From NCBI GenBank assembly GCA_017482005.1, contig JAFUOI010000006.1:1-64000 (forward strand): DNA of 64,000 nt, read 5' to 3'. The notes beneath the pieces were generated by a model, which ran no database searches, was not told where the DNA came from, and was given only the letters and a program-made list of their open reading frames with translations. Shown piece after piece: positions 1-7,757 of the stretch (positions are counted from its first letter, which is position 1; every line of letters begins with the position of its first letter). Both the position numbers and the translations under genes were made by a program. This stretch comes from Lachnospiraceae bacterium. GTDB taxonomy: Bacteria; Bacillota_A; Clostridia; Lachnospirales; Lachnospiraceae.

Positions 1-2
1 AC

Positions 3-416
3 ACCATTGGAATCAGAACGTTCAAAAAGTATTTTCCCGTAATACTTACTGACAACGGCTCTGAATTCAAAAATCCCTGGGATATCGAAAAGAATGAGTC
101 TGGCACTCGCAGAACCTACGTCTTTTATTGCGACCCATATGTCTCTAATCAAAAAGCGAGATTAGAAAAGAATCACGAATACATTCGCTATGTCATTCCG
201 AAAGGCAGAAGCATGTATCGTTACACCCAAGATGATATCAATCTCATGGCAAGTCATATCAACTCAACTGCCAGAGACAGTCTCAATGGTGCTTGCCCAT
301 TTGATTTAGCAGAATTACTTTTAGACAAAAAAATACCGCTTTTAACAGGACAGTTTAAAGTCTCCCCAGACGATGTCATGCTAAAACCGGTACTCATTGA
401 ACATCGTGAAAAATAA
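3..416 (+). CDS. IS30-family transposase, C-terminal part (cut by window edge)
   Basis: The frame is open from the first bases and ends at a stop at 414-416, so only the last 137 residues or so are seen. It has the DDE-integrase pattern of IS30 transposases: LTDNGSEF supplies the second Asp, and CDPYVSNQKARLEKNHEYIR supplies the catalytic Glu followed by the conserved RYVIPKGR stretch. The protein would cut and join the ends of its own IS. The N-terminal HTH lies outside the window, so completeness cannot be judged. It marks the left border of an accessory region that includes the nuclease operon at 1.3-4.6 kb. Confidence 0.85.
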   Translation, partial: TIGIRTFKKYFPVILTDNGSEFKNPWDIEKNESGTRRTYVFYCDPYVSNQKARLEKNHEYIRYVIPKGRSMYRYTQDDINLMASHINSTARDSLNGACPFDLAELLLDKKIPLLTGQFKVSPDDVMLKPVLIEHREK

Positions 417-867
417 TCACGACTAGAATATAAAGAGCAGGCAGATAACCACCAAATCTATAATTTTCAGCAATAAGACAGGTGGAATTTATTTTTTCTC
501 AAACTGCTCCAGCTGTCTGTTTGCCATGCAAACAAACAGACTTTTCAAAACGGATTATAGCACTTTTCGAGGTAATTTTGTATAGGGAATCTTTAAAAAA
601 GTGGCTCAAAATCGAAAATACGAGGTCAAATCAGTCTGAGCTGGAATTTACTTTTTCATTTGACCAAAATCAAAAAACTCCAAAAAACACTTAAAATAGC
701 ATTCTTGGAGTTTTGGTATTACTCGAACTCACCAAAATCTTTTTCACATTAAACAAATCTGTTTATGAGTTTTCGCACGGTTTGATACCAATTAGTTTCA
801 TTTATCCAATGTATATGGGCTAGCTGAACTAATGTTATCATTTTGTTATCATATACGTAACAATATA
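417..867. other. Gene-free stretch: presumed right end of the IS30 element
   Basis: No convincing gene. An imperfect hairpin (GTCTGTTTG at 515-523 against CAAACAGAC at 533-541) follows the transposase. The phrase TGGAATTTA is repeated near 483 and 643 with similar T-rich followers. These could be parts of the IS terminus, but I could not pair them with a left end, which is outside the window. Confidence 0.4.
674..714. terminator. Bidirectional hairpin terminator
   Basis: AAAACTCCAA (674-683) pairs perfectly with TTGGAGTTTT (705-714). Each arm ends in a T or A run, so it could stop transcription leaving the transposase on the plus strand as well as from the minus-strand nuclease remnant. Confidence 0.5.
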
Positions 868-1167
868 TCAATTCACAAAATAAATTTCTCCATTCTCCTT
901 CACTAAAAAGAATTGAATTTTCATTACTTTCATCTGCGAATAGTTTAACCATCTTTCCGCAAGGCTATGGCTCTTTTCCGTATATGGTGCAGCAACGACC
1001 GGAATCATATCCGCCGTTAATTCACCGCCTGTCATCAGTTGCCCTATCGCCTCGCGCATTAACGGGTATTCCTGTCCTGCCTTACTATTTTTACCCTTTT
1101 TACTCTCAATATATAGTCTCATTCCATTGAGCAAACGAATATTAACATCACCTATTCCTCTGTATAT
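868..1167 (-). pseudogene. Remnant of a PD-(D/E)XK-type nuclease
   Basis: A minus-strand frame without a credible start reads GIGDVNIRLLNGMRLYIESK, then GKNSKAGQEYPLMREAIGQL. The Asp in GDV followed by ESK after a beta strand, and then a helix with REAIGQ, is the usual layout of the PD-(D/E)XK core (D...ExK...Q). The chain ends in IQFFLVKENGEIYFVN, a plausible terminal strand. An in-frame stop at 1168-1170 cuts the N-terminal part, so this is probably a fragment. It lies just downstream of the metallo-nuclease gene on the same strand. Domain recognition is by eye only. Confidence 0.5.
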
Positions 1168-1281
1168 TCATTTTTAATATAATATAATGATATATATACT
1201 TACTTCCGGTTCTGTCATTTATCATATCGCTTTCTGGTGTTTACCTTGATTTAGCAAATAATTTATTGTTACCTATATTTA

Positions 1282-2445
1282 TTATATAAAAAATGGCACT
1301 TCGTCTCTAACACTCAAAACAATTTGCTTTTTTTCTAATCCTTCCATAATATCTGTGTCCGTATGTATTACTACAATTCTATTAGGTTTGATAGTATCAA
1401 TAAATTCATTTAAATCATTTAGAACCACATGACCGGATGAATGTATTATTCGCCTGTTCTTTCCTGCTCTATCAAACAACTGCTTCATCCCCGTATGTTC
1501 TAAATAGCCACTCCACATTGAATAAATTAAACATGTTTCATCCGGATATTTTGCCATATACTCCTCAAATATATTTGCATTACTTTCCCGTATTAGCATC
1601 ACAAAACCATTCGTTATCATCTTGTCTTGCAAATTTTTTCCGTACACCAAAGGTTTTTTTACTACATAATCTTCGTTACATACAGCTATATCCAACAACT
1701 TTTTTTGAAAGTGATCCATCAAAAAATATTTTCCTCTTGGCACTGCCTCTGATATAGACTGAATTCTATCTATATTGCTTGATGAAGTTATTACAAAGCA
1801 ATATTTATACCGTTCCACGCAATTGCGAATTCTTGCTGTTACACTCTCTTCATCCCAATTTTCAAAATCATCTCTTGAAATCGTAGTTCCTTCTGTGATA
1901 AGCAAATCTATCTCTCCTAAGTCAGAAATATCCCGAACCATCCTGTTTCGATTTCTGCCATGTAATCTAAAATCACCTGTATGTAAAATATATTTACTCC
2001 CTGCTTCAATCAGATACATAAACGCCCCAGCTGCTGAATGATCTGCTTTTATTGCTCTTACTTTTAAATCTCCAATTGCTACAGTCTCTCCATTTGAAAT
2101 AACCACAATTCTATCAGTATCAATATCACAGGAATAATTCCTTCCCATACGCATTTGGTAAGCTTTAATGAACTCTTTTGTGCATGAACTTGCATATACT
2201 GGTATCTGTGTAATTATTTTTGACACTTCGCCAATATGATCTCCATGATAATGTGTTAAAAGCACACCATCACACCTTGTTTTTCCCTTTGTTACCCCCT
2301 CGATTTGCAATTTATTATGCTCGTATCCCGGCAAAGGCAGCCCCATATCAATAAGGATTCTTGTTGATAAATATTCAATTGCCGTACAACATCCACCAAC
2401 CTGATGGGCGCCTCTATGTACTGTTATTTTAACTTCATCATACAT
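1282..2445 (-). CDS. Beta-CASP metallo-beta-lactamase-fold nuclease-like protein
   Basis: 387 residues, last gene of a four-gene operon; its ATG lies 1 bp after the previous stop. The metallo-beta-lactamase motifs are complete: HYHGDH at 65-70, His136 in KADHS and Asp158 in TGDFR. The beta-CASP signatures also appear: an acidic motif A (ITEGT, about 183-187), motif B HSSGHV at 335-340 and motif C His361 in VIHTD. This set is typical of RNase J, CPSF73 and related RNA or DNA nucleases, so an active two-zinc nuclease is expected. It lacks the long C-terminal domain of RNase J, so I do not call it rnj. The substrate is unknown; the neighbours suggest a nucleic-acid task. Confidence 0.8.
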   Translation of the reverse strand: MYDEVKITVHRGAHQVGGCCTAIEYLSTRILIDMGLPLPGYEHNKLQIEGVTKGKTRCDGVLLTHYHGDHIGEVSKIITQIPVYASSCTKEFIKAYQMRMGRNYSCDIDTDRIVVISNGETVAIGDLKVRAIKADHSAAGAFMYLIEAGSKYILHTGDFRLHGRNRNRMVRDISDLGEIDLLITEGTTISRDDFENWDEESVTARIRNCVERYKYCFVITSSSNIDRIQSISEAVPRGKYFLMDHFQKKLLDIAVCNEDYVVKKPLVYGKNLQDKMITNGFVMLIRESNANIFEEYMAKYPDETCLIYSMWSGYLEHTGMKQLFDRAGKNRRIIHSSGHVVLNDLNEFIDTIKPNRIVVIHTDTDIMEGLEKKQIVLSVRDEVPFFI

Positions 2446-2446
2446 C

Positions 2447-3124
2447 CTATTTCAACTCTTCTATTTCCTTAATATCAAATTCTAAAATACCATCTTTGTT
2501 TTCTGTATGAAAATAGAACACTTTAATACGGCTACACAGATATATTAAATCTTTGTTTTCTTCTAACATTAATCTCTTATAATCATTCATCTGCTTACTG
2601 TCTTCAAAGAAACAGATTGCCGGCTTATAATCATAATCTATTGTATATGTGAGTATTTCTGCAAACATTCTCGCCAATGTTTCATCGCTATTCTGTGGTT
2701 TTACTTCAACAGCATACATATCATCAAAAAGCAAGTCTATGCCCCCAACATTATCTAAAACATATTTTGTAGGATACTCGTATTCTGTAACGGCAATCCG
2801 ACCAACATTTTTCCATTTTGTTTTGATATTACATATGGCGCATGTTTTATCCTTTTCGGTATTATAATAATACATACAACGACATAATCTCTTTTCTGTC
2901 ACTCTGCCGGAATCACAACATCCGGTACATCCAATATGATTAGGAATATGCACTCCTTTTGATTTAACACCATTCAAAAGCTCCTGCCTAAGCTTCTCCT
3001 TCATGTCAGAACTTTGCTCTGCCGCCCTAACTATCTTAGCCAGTTTCTCTATTTGTTCTCTAAGCTTACTCCTATGGTTTACTTCTGGAATATCTTTATA
3101 TAACACAAACTTCTCTTTATCCAT
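2447..3124 (-). CDS. Cys-rich protein with PD-(D/E)XK nuclease core
   Basis: 225 residues when started at the ATG at 3124, which has AAGGAG six bases upstream; an ATG 21 bases further up lacks a site. Residues 20-55 are helical and charged. A cysteine cluster follows (Cys66, 69, 70, 81, 83, 95, 98) that could hold zinc or an Fe-S cluster. After it comes GGIDLLFDDMYAVEVKP, with Asp130 and Glu140-Val-Lys142 set as in PD-(D/E)XK nucleases, then a helix. A metal-bearing cysteine cluster joined to this fold recalls Cas4/AddB-type nucleases, but the order differs and homology is not shown. Third gene of the operon. Confidence 0.6.
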   Translation of the reverse strand: MDKEKFVLYKDIPEVNHRSKLREQIEKLAKIVRAAEQSSDMKEKLRQELLNGVKSKGVHIPNHIGCTGCCDSGRVTEKRLCRCMYYYNTEKDKTCAICNIKTKWKNVGRIAVTEYEYPTKYVLDNVGGIDLLFDDMYAVEVKPQNSDETLARMFAEILTYTIDYDYKPAICFFEDSKQMNDYKRLMLEENKDLIYLCSRIKVFYFHTENKDGILEFDIKEIEELK

Positions 3125-3151
3125 ATCCAACTCCTTATAATACATATATTT

Positions 3152-4009
3152 CTATACAAGTTCTTTAACAAATAAAAAAGATACAATAGCATTTCTTCTG
3201 CTTTTTAGGTATTTAATGGCGTTAACTTCTTCTAATAATTTTCTTTCATATCCCATATTCACCAATTTCTCATATGTGATATCGGTTAACCCTCTTCCTT
3301 TTCGCACTCGATTAGTAATTACATACGCTTCTGAAATTGGTAATTCTCTATCTAACAATTCCATGTATAAGCTTTCACGATCTGAAAAACGTTTATCAAA
3401 TTCCGTTTCACAATAACGTCTTGAAATTTTTAATATCTGTTCTTCAAGCGACAGATTATTAATCTTATCCAAATAATTCTCTATTTCTCGATACTCCCAA
3501 TATTGTAAAACAGATAACCTTTCAGCCACAAACTCTCCACAATCCGGATTTTGGATTAAATATTGATATGTAAATATTGTACAATACGGCATTAACCACA
3601 AACAATACTCGCATGCCTTTTTTGAAAAATCCACCCTCTTCACTTTATCGCCTGCAACATCTATCTTATCGACCGTTCTAAGCCAAAACGATCCAACATC
3701 TCGAAGAAAAGTTTCATCCGGTAAATGGTATTCCTCAATAAACTCCTGATATTTTTGAGAATTATCAAGAAACTCATATAATAACTCTTCTCTAAAAAAA
3801 TCAACTGCTTCCAGGCTTCTTAGCAATGCCACTATAAGCTCTGTCATTTGCTTATTTCGATCTTCGTTTTCATTTTCTTCAATGCAACTCCACACAGCTG
3901 AAAATATTTCATAATGTAGTAATTCATCTGCAATACTACTATTATCCATATACTCTCCAAAAAACATTCTAGTATTTTCAAACCATGCAATATATTCCTT
4001 CTTGTCCAT
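3152..4009 (-). CDS. Unknown protein with a PolC-like C-terminal segment
   Basis: 285 residues, start supported by AGGAG seven bases before the ATG; second gene of the operon. Residues 1-200 are mostly helical, acidic and not recognised. The last 61 residues (225-285) contain SEAYVITNRVRKGRGLT and, 20 residues on, AIKYLKSRRNA. This resembles the C-terminal part of Gram-positive DNA polymerase III PolC, where an A-I-M...VRKGKGLT stretch is followed by IKYMFPKAHA. No polymerase active-site residues are present, so it would be a borrowed nucleic-acid-binding module. The resemblance is from memory. Confidence 0.5.
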   Translation of the reverse strand: MDKKEYIAWFENTRMFFGEYMDNSSIADELLHYEIFSAVWSCIEENENEDRNKQMTELIVALLRSLEAVDFFREELLYEFLDNSQKYQEFIEEYHLPDETFLRDVGSFWLRTVDKIDVAGDKVKRVDFSKKACEYCLWLMPYCTIFTYQYLIQNPDCGEFVAERLSVLQYWEYREIENYLDKINNLSLEEQILKISRRYCETEFDKRFSDRESLYMELLDRELPISEAYVITNRVRKGRGLTDITYEKLVNMGYERKLLEEVNAIKYLKSRRNAIVSFLFVKELV

Positions 4010-4018
4010 AGCGATCTC

Positions 4019-4585
4019 CTATAAATCCCATAATGCAAGTTCGCATTTCCATCCCTTATTCTCAAAAATAATATCTGCCCCAGCCATTCTTAATGTCTCA
4101 ATATATCTCTTAATGCTTCTCTCGCTTACTTCTACTGCTAATGCTAACTCTTTTGTGGAAATCCCTGGATGATTACAAATATTTTTCATAATTTTCAAAC
4201 TAATCATAATCCGTCTAGAAAAGTCCACATCCTTAGCTGTCTCTCTCAAGCATTTCAAAATAGTTGTTCTTAAGATATTTTGTTCCAAAAATAAATTTTC
4301 GTATATCTCAATGCCTTTAATTCCAGTCAACTCATTACACCTATTTGTTAATATAAGACTTTCTGGCGACGGTTCGATTTCTTTATAAAACTCTGCGATT
4401 ACTTCTTTTCCCTCTTTGTTTATTACATCTGGATTTGCAATAACCAAATTGGCAGAGACAGCCACTATGTCCTGCCAGTCTTCTGCGTAAATATAAATAC
4501 TTTCGGGCGACGCCTTCATAACCTTTTGCATTTCCTCAGCGCTAAGCCCAAACATCATAATTTTATTTCTCTTTTTTTCTTCCAC
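4019..4585 (-). CDS. HTH transcriptional regulator of the nuclease operon
   Basis: 188 residues from GTG at 4585, chosen because GGAGGTGGAG sits just before it; a TTG at 4606 lies within or before the predicted transcription start. Residues 1-60 or so look like a receiver-like alpha/beta domain without an obvious phosphorylation pocket. The C-terminal 60 residues carry a winged HTH: NHPGISTKELALAVEVSERS followed by IKRYIETLRMAG, as in DeoR/HTH_11 proteins. First gene of the four-gene operon, nine bases before the next start, so it probably controls that operon. The signal it senses is unknown. Confidence 0.65.
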   Translation of the reverse strand: MEEKKRNKIMMFGLSAEEMQKVMKASPESIYIYAEDWQDIVAVSANLVIANPDVINKEGKEVIAEFYKEIEPSPESLILTNRCNELTGIKGIEIYENLFLEQNILRTTILKCLRETAKDVDFSRRIMISLKIMKNICNHPGISTKELALAVEVSERSIKRYIETLRMAGADIIFENKGWKCELALWDL

Positions 4586-4606
4586 GTTCTCCACCTCCAC
4601 AATCAA

Positions 4607-4615
4607 ATTATACCA
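4607..4615 (-). promoter_or_regulatory. Extended -10 promoter of the nuclease operon
   Basis: TGGTATAAT on the minus strand, a consensus extended -10 without a clear -35. It places the transcription start near 4600, which supports the GTG at 4585 as first codon. Confidence 0.55.
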
Positions 4616-4945
4616 TTATTTTTCGGCACCCCTATGGTTTTCATATAAATTTATTAAAAAACTCGGTAATATAATTTGCTGCAATACCACCTTTTTTTGC
4701 AAATTTTCCTTAACTACAACAGAGCAGAGGCGTGTCATGCCCTGCTCCATAATCCTAAAAACACAATTTATAAGAATGCTAATACAGAAATGAAAAGTAG
4801 ACTATTAACATATCTTCAAAAAATATACCGAAGAAAAATGAGCTACTAATTGGCAACTCCAATTTAAATAATGAGGTTAATATAGATAATGGCAGATAAT
4901 CACTTGGATTACCTGCCATATAAAATAATCTGTGTTAAATTTTAT
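4616..4945. other. Intergenic stretch between guaA and the nuclease operon
   Basis: AT-rich, about 330 bases. It holds the operon promoter at one end and a hairpin for guaA at the other. I see no gene or further structure in it. Confidence 0.5.
4891..4917 (-). terminator. Putative guaA terminator hairpin
   Basis: GGCAGATAATC (4891-4901) and GATTACCTGCC (4907-4917) pair with one mismatch, 29 bases past the guaA stop. The following T-run is weak. Confidence 0.45.
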
Positions 4946-6238
4946 TTATTCGAACTCAATCGTCGCAACCGGCTTCTTTGTAAGCTCATAGCAAACTCTG
5001 TTTACACTCGGAACTTCTGCCGTAATACGATCTACTACTTTCTCAAGGAAATCATAGTCAAGTCTCTCAATGGTAGCTGTCATGGCATCAATCGTGTTAA
5101 CCGCACGGATAACTACCATGTAGCCCATGCTTCTCTCGTGGTCACGGACACCGACTGCTTTGAAATCCGGAACAACTGTGAAGTACTGCCATACTTTCTT
5201 ATCAAGACCTGCTTTTGCAAACTCCTCACGAAGAATAGCATCGGACTCGCGGAGTGCTTCGAGACGGTCGCGTGTAATTGCGCCGAGGCAACGAACGCCG
5301 AGACCCGGACCCGGGAACGGCTGACGGTAAACCATCTCTGCCGGAAGGCCGAGTTCAATACCGCAGGCACGAACTTCATCTTTGAAAAGCTGAGCAAGGG
5401 GCTCAACCAGTTCAAACTGAAGATCCTCAGGAAGTCCTCCTACGTTGTGGTGTGATTTTACACATTTTGCTGTCTTTGTACCGGACTCGATAATGTCAGG
5501 ATAAATCGTACCCTGTCCGAGGAAATCGATTCCTTCTAATTTACGGGCTTCTTCCTCGAATACACGAATGAATTCGCCGCCGATAATTTTACGTTTCTCT
5601 TCCGGATCTGCTACGTTTTCAAGTTTTCCGAGGAAACGATCTGTTGCATCTACATATATAAGGTTGGCATTTAACTGATTGCGGAACACGTCCACCACGT
5701 TCTCTGATTCATTCTTACGCATGAGACCGTGATTTACATGCACACACACGAGCTGCTGTCCGATTGCTTTTAAAAGCAGCGCAGCAACAACCGATGAATC
5801 TACACCGCCGGATAATGCAAGGAGCACTTTCTTGTCTCCTACCTGACGGCGAACCAGTTCGACCTGATCTTCGATAAAGTTTTTCATATTCCAGTTAGCT
5901 TCTGCTTTACATTCATCAAATACGAATGCTTTGATCACATCTTCTGACGGAATCGTATCATACTGTTTCTCACATTTCGCTGTCGGATGGTCAATTGCCA
6001 TCACCGGATAACCGCATTCATATATAGAAGATAATACATCTACAGCCTGTCCGTCCACGACGCGGTTCTCACCGCCGTTTAAGATGATACCTTTTACATT
6101 CTGAAGTGCTGCAAGCCCTTCCGGTGTGATATCATGCGGATGAATCTCACTGTAAACACCCATATCACGAATCTGACGAGCGATTACGGTATTTTCGGTA
6201 CTTCCTAAATCGAGAATTACTATCATGTCCTGCTTCAT
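4946..6238 (-). CDS. guaA: GMP synthase lacking a functional glutaminase domain
   Basis: 430 residues against about 510-525 in usual GuaA. The ATP-pyrophosphatase part is intact: PP-loop LSGGVDSS at 142-149, and the C-terminal dimer domain has RQPFPGPGLGVRCLG and ends KPVATIEFE. It converts XMP to GMP with ATP. The N-terminal class I amidotransferase domain starts normally (VILDLGSTENTVIARQIRDM and GIILNGGENRV) but the GxCxGxQ nucleophile loop reads AIDHPTAK with His84 where Cys is expected, and about 90 residues with the catalytic His and Glu are missing. The enzyme should therefore use free ammonia or a separate glutaminase. It starts after a TATAAT near 6292-6297 and a GGAGG site. Confidence 0.9.
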   Translation of the reverse strand: MKQDMIVILDLGSTENTVIARQIRDMGVYSEIHPHDITPEGLAALQNVKGIILNGGENRVVDGQAVDVLSSIYECGYPVMAIDHPTAKCEKQYDTIPSEDVIKAFVFDECKAEANWNMKNFIEDQVELVRRQVGDKKVLLALSGGVDSSVVAALLLKAIGQQLVCVHVNHGLMRKNESENVVDVFRNQLNANLIYVDATDRFLGKLENVADPEEKRKIIGGEFIRVFEEEARKLEGIDFLGQGTIYPDIIESGTKTAKCVKSHHNVGGLPEDLQFELVEPLAQLFKDEVRACGIELGLPAEMVYRQPFPGPGLGVRCLGAITRDRLEALRESDAILREEFAKAGLDKKVWQYFTVVPDFKAVGVRDHERSMGYMVVIRAVNTIDAMTATIERLDYDFLEKVVDRITAEVPSVNRVCYELTKKPVATIEFE

Positions 6239-6372
6239 TTTTTCTCTCCTCCAAATTTAAAATTATGGAACTCTTATAAGGAACACACTGTATTATATTA
6301 CACTTTTTTCTCACAAAAAAGTATTTTTTTCATATTTTTATAAAAAAATTTTTCCAGCCCTAAAAAAAATAT

Positions 6373-6420
6373 TTGCATATTACGACATTTGTGCTAAAGT
6401 ATTAGTGTCAAAAAGACACT
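6373..6420 (+). promoter_or_regulatory. purC promoter and leader hairpin
   Basis: TTGCAT (6373-6378), 16 bases, TAAAGT (6395-6400). Immediately after is a perfect small hairpin, AGTGTC-AAAAA-GACACT (6404-6420), at about the transcription start. No riboswitch fold is apparent. Confidence 0.45.
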
Positions 6421-6445
6421 ACACTCAAATGGAGGAGATCGTACG

Positions 6446-7129
6446 ATGAAAAAAATTTATGAAGGTAAGACAAAAGATGTTTACAGTCTTGAAAACGGCA
6501 ATGTAATGCTGAAATTCAAAGATGACTGCACGGGCAAAGACGGAGTATTTGATCCGGGCGAAAACAGCGTTGGCTTAACAATCGAAGGAATCGGAAGAGA
6601 AAACTTAAAGACTTCCATCCACTACTTCGAGTTATTAAAAGAAGCAGGCATCAAAACCCATTATGTAAATGCAGACGTTGAAAACGCTACTATGGAAGTT
6701 CTTCCGGCTACAGTTTTCGGACACGGTCTTGAAGTTATCTGCCGCCTGGTTGCAACAGGAAGCTTTATCCGCAGATATGGTGAATATATGGAAGATGGTA
6801 CCGTTTTAGAAGGCGGTTACGTAGAATGTACATTTAAAAACGATGCGCTCGGCGATCCGCTTGTTACAGGCGAAGGTCTTGCAGCACTCGGTGTGATGTC
6901 TCCGGAAATGTTCCAGAGCATGAAAGAACAGACATTAAAAATCACAAAGATCGTTGCAGATGATCTCAAATCCATCGGCCTTGATCTTTGGGATATCAAA
7001 TTTGAATTCGGTTACAACAACGACGAAGTTATCCTGATCGATGAGATCGCTTCCGGTAACATGCGCGTTTACAAAGACGGCAAGATCGTTGACCCGGTTG
7101 AACTGACCAAACTTATCTTAAACAGATAA
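6446..7129 (+). CDS. purC: Phosphoribosylaminoimidazole-succinocarboxamide synthase
   Basis: 227 residues, normal length for bacterial SAICAR synthase, with GGAGGAG nine bases before the ATG. Family signatures are clear: N-terminal [15 protein letters not shown] (ATP-binding), [12 protein letters not shown], and [20 protein letters not shown] followed by EIASGNMR. The enzyme joins aspartate to CAIR with ATP in de novo purine synthesis. It is divergent from guaA, so two purine genes share one intergenic region of about 200 bases; no other pur gene is present here. It ends in a strong terminator shared with niaR. Confidence 0.95.
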   Translation: MKKIYEGKTKDVYSLENGNVMLKFKDDCTGKDGVFDPGENSVGLTIEGIGRENLKTSIHYFELLKEAGIKTHYVNADVENATMEVLPATVFGHGLEVICRLVATGSFIRRYGEYMEDGTVLEGGYVECTFKNDALGDPLVTGEGLAALGVMSPEMFQSMKEQTLKITKIVADDLKSIGLDLWDIKFEFGYNNDEVILIDEIASGNMRVYKDGKIVDPVELTKLILNR

Positions 7130-7144
7130 TCTTAACGAACTAAT

Positions 7145-7199
7145 AAGGAGCGGATGCTCCATAGATGAAAAAATCTATGGAACATCTGCTCCTTTTTTT
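7145..7199. terminator. Bidirectional terminator between purC and niaR
   Basis: Long hairpin: AGGAGCGGATGCTCCATAGAT pairs with ATCTATGGAACATCTGCTCCT, with few mismatches, followed by seven T. The right arm also encodes the last codons of niaR, which ends at 7175. Confidence 0.85.
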
Positions 7200-7738
7200 G
7201 TTTTTTGGAAATCCACCGGTTCGTAATCCTGCAAAGGAGCCAGAAATCCGCGCTCTTTCAGGGCGTCGTGGATATAATCCAATATTTCTTCGTTTTCCGC
7301 CGTAACCGTGTGATAATGATAACCGGAAGTCACATTTTTCAGAAGACTGGATTTGCCCGAGGCAAGATTGTCCATAAATCTCTTCACGTCCAAACGTGAC
7401 CGGATGTTCATAGGCGCCTTAACAATATTATAAATCTTGTGGGACACAAAAACATCTTCCACTCTTCCGCCGCAATCCACAAACAGTGACAATTCTTCTT
7501 CCACCTCTTCATCCGTATGGATTACTTTAAAAATTCGACTTGCCGTAAATGAATCCGATAACAGATATCCCTGATTTGTTGACACAATCGCATATGCATT
7601 CGCACGCAGCAACGCAATGTCCTGTACAATCACTTGACGACTGACACCGAGTCTTCCCGAAAGCTGTGTTCCCGAAAGCGGAACATCGCTCTTTCTTAAC
7701 AAATCTATGATTTGAGTTCTTCGTTCCTCGCCGCTCAT
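7175..7738 (-). CDS. niaR: Niacin-responsive repressor NiaR (3H domain)
   Basis: 187 residues from the ATG at 7738, which has AAGGA upstream; an earlier ATG at 7765 lies inside nadC without a site. The N-terminal half is an HTH_11 (SGTQLSGRLGVSRQVIVQDI). The C-terminal half is the 3H niacin-binding domain with conserved His residues in VSHKIYNIV and SGYHYHTV. NiaR proteins repress NAD synthesis and uptake genes when niacin is bound. It is the last gene of nadB-nadC-niaR, so it probably represses its own operon and nadA through the sites at 10025-10069. Confidence 0.9.
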   Translation of the reverse strand: MSGEERRTQIIDLLRKSDVPLSGTQLSGRLGVSRQVIVQDIALLRANAYAIVSTNQGYLLSDSFTASRIFKVIHTDEEVEEELSLFVDCGGRVEDVFVSHKIYNIVKAPMNIRSRLDVKRFMDNLASGKSSLLKNVTSGYHYHTVTAENEEILDYIHDALKERGFLAPLQDYEPVDFQKTKKGADVP

Positions 7739-7757
7739 GAGTTTTTCCTTTCTTTTA

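Noticed and set aside
482..694. 70-residue plus-strand frame after the transposase
   Set aside because: No ribosome site, biased composition, overlaps the likely IS end and hairpins.
4889..5455. 188-residue plus-strand frame
   Set aside because: Antisense to guaA, whose conserved protein sequence explains the region.
6404..6420. Purine riboswitch before purC
   Set aside because: Only a 6-bp hairpin is present; the leader is too short for the three-helix purine aptamer.
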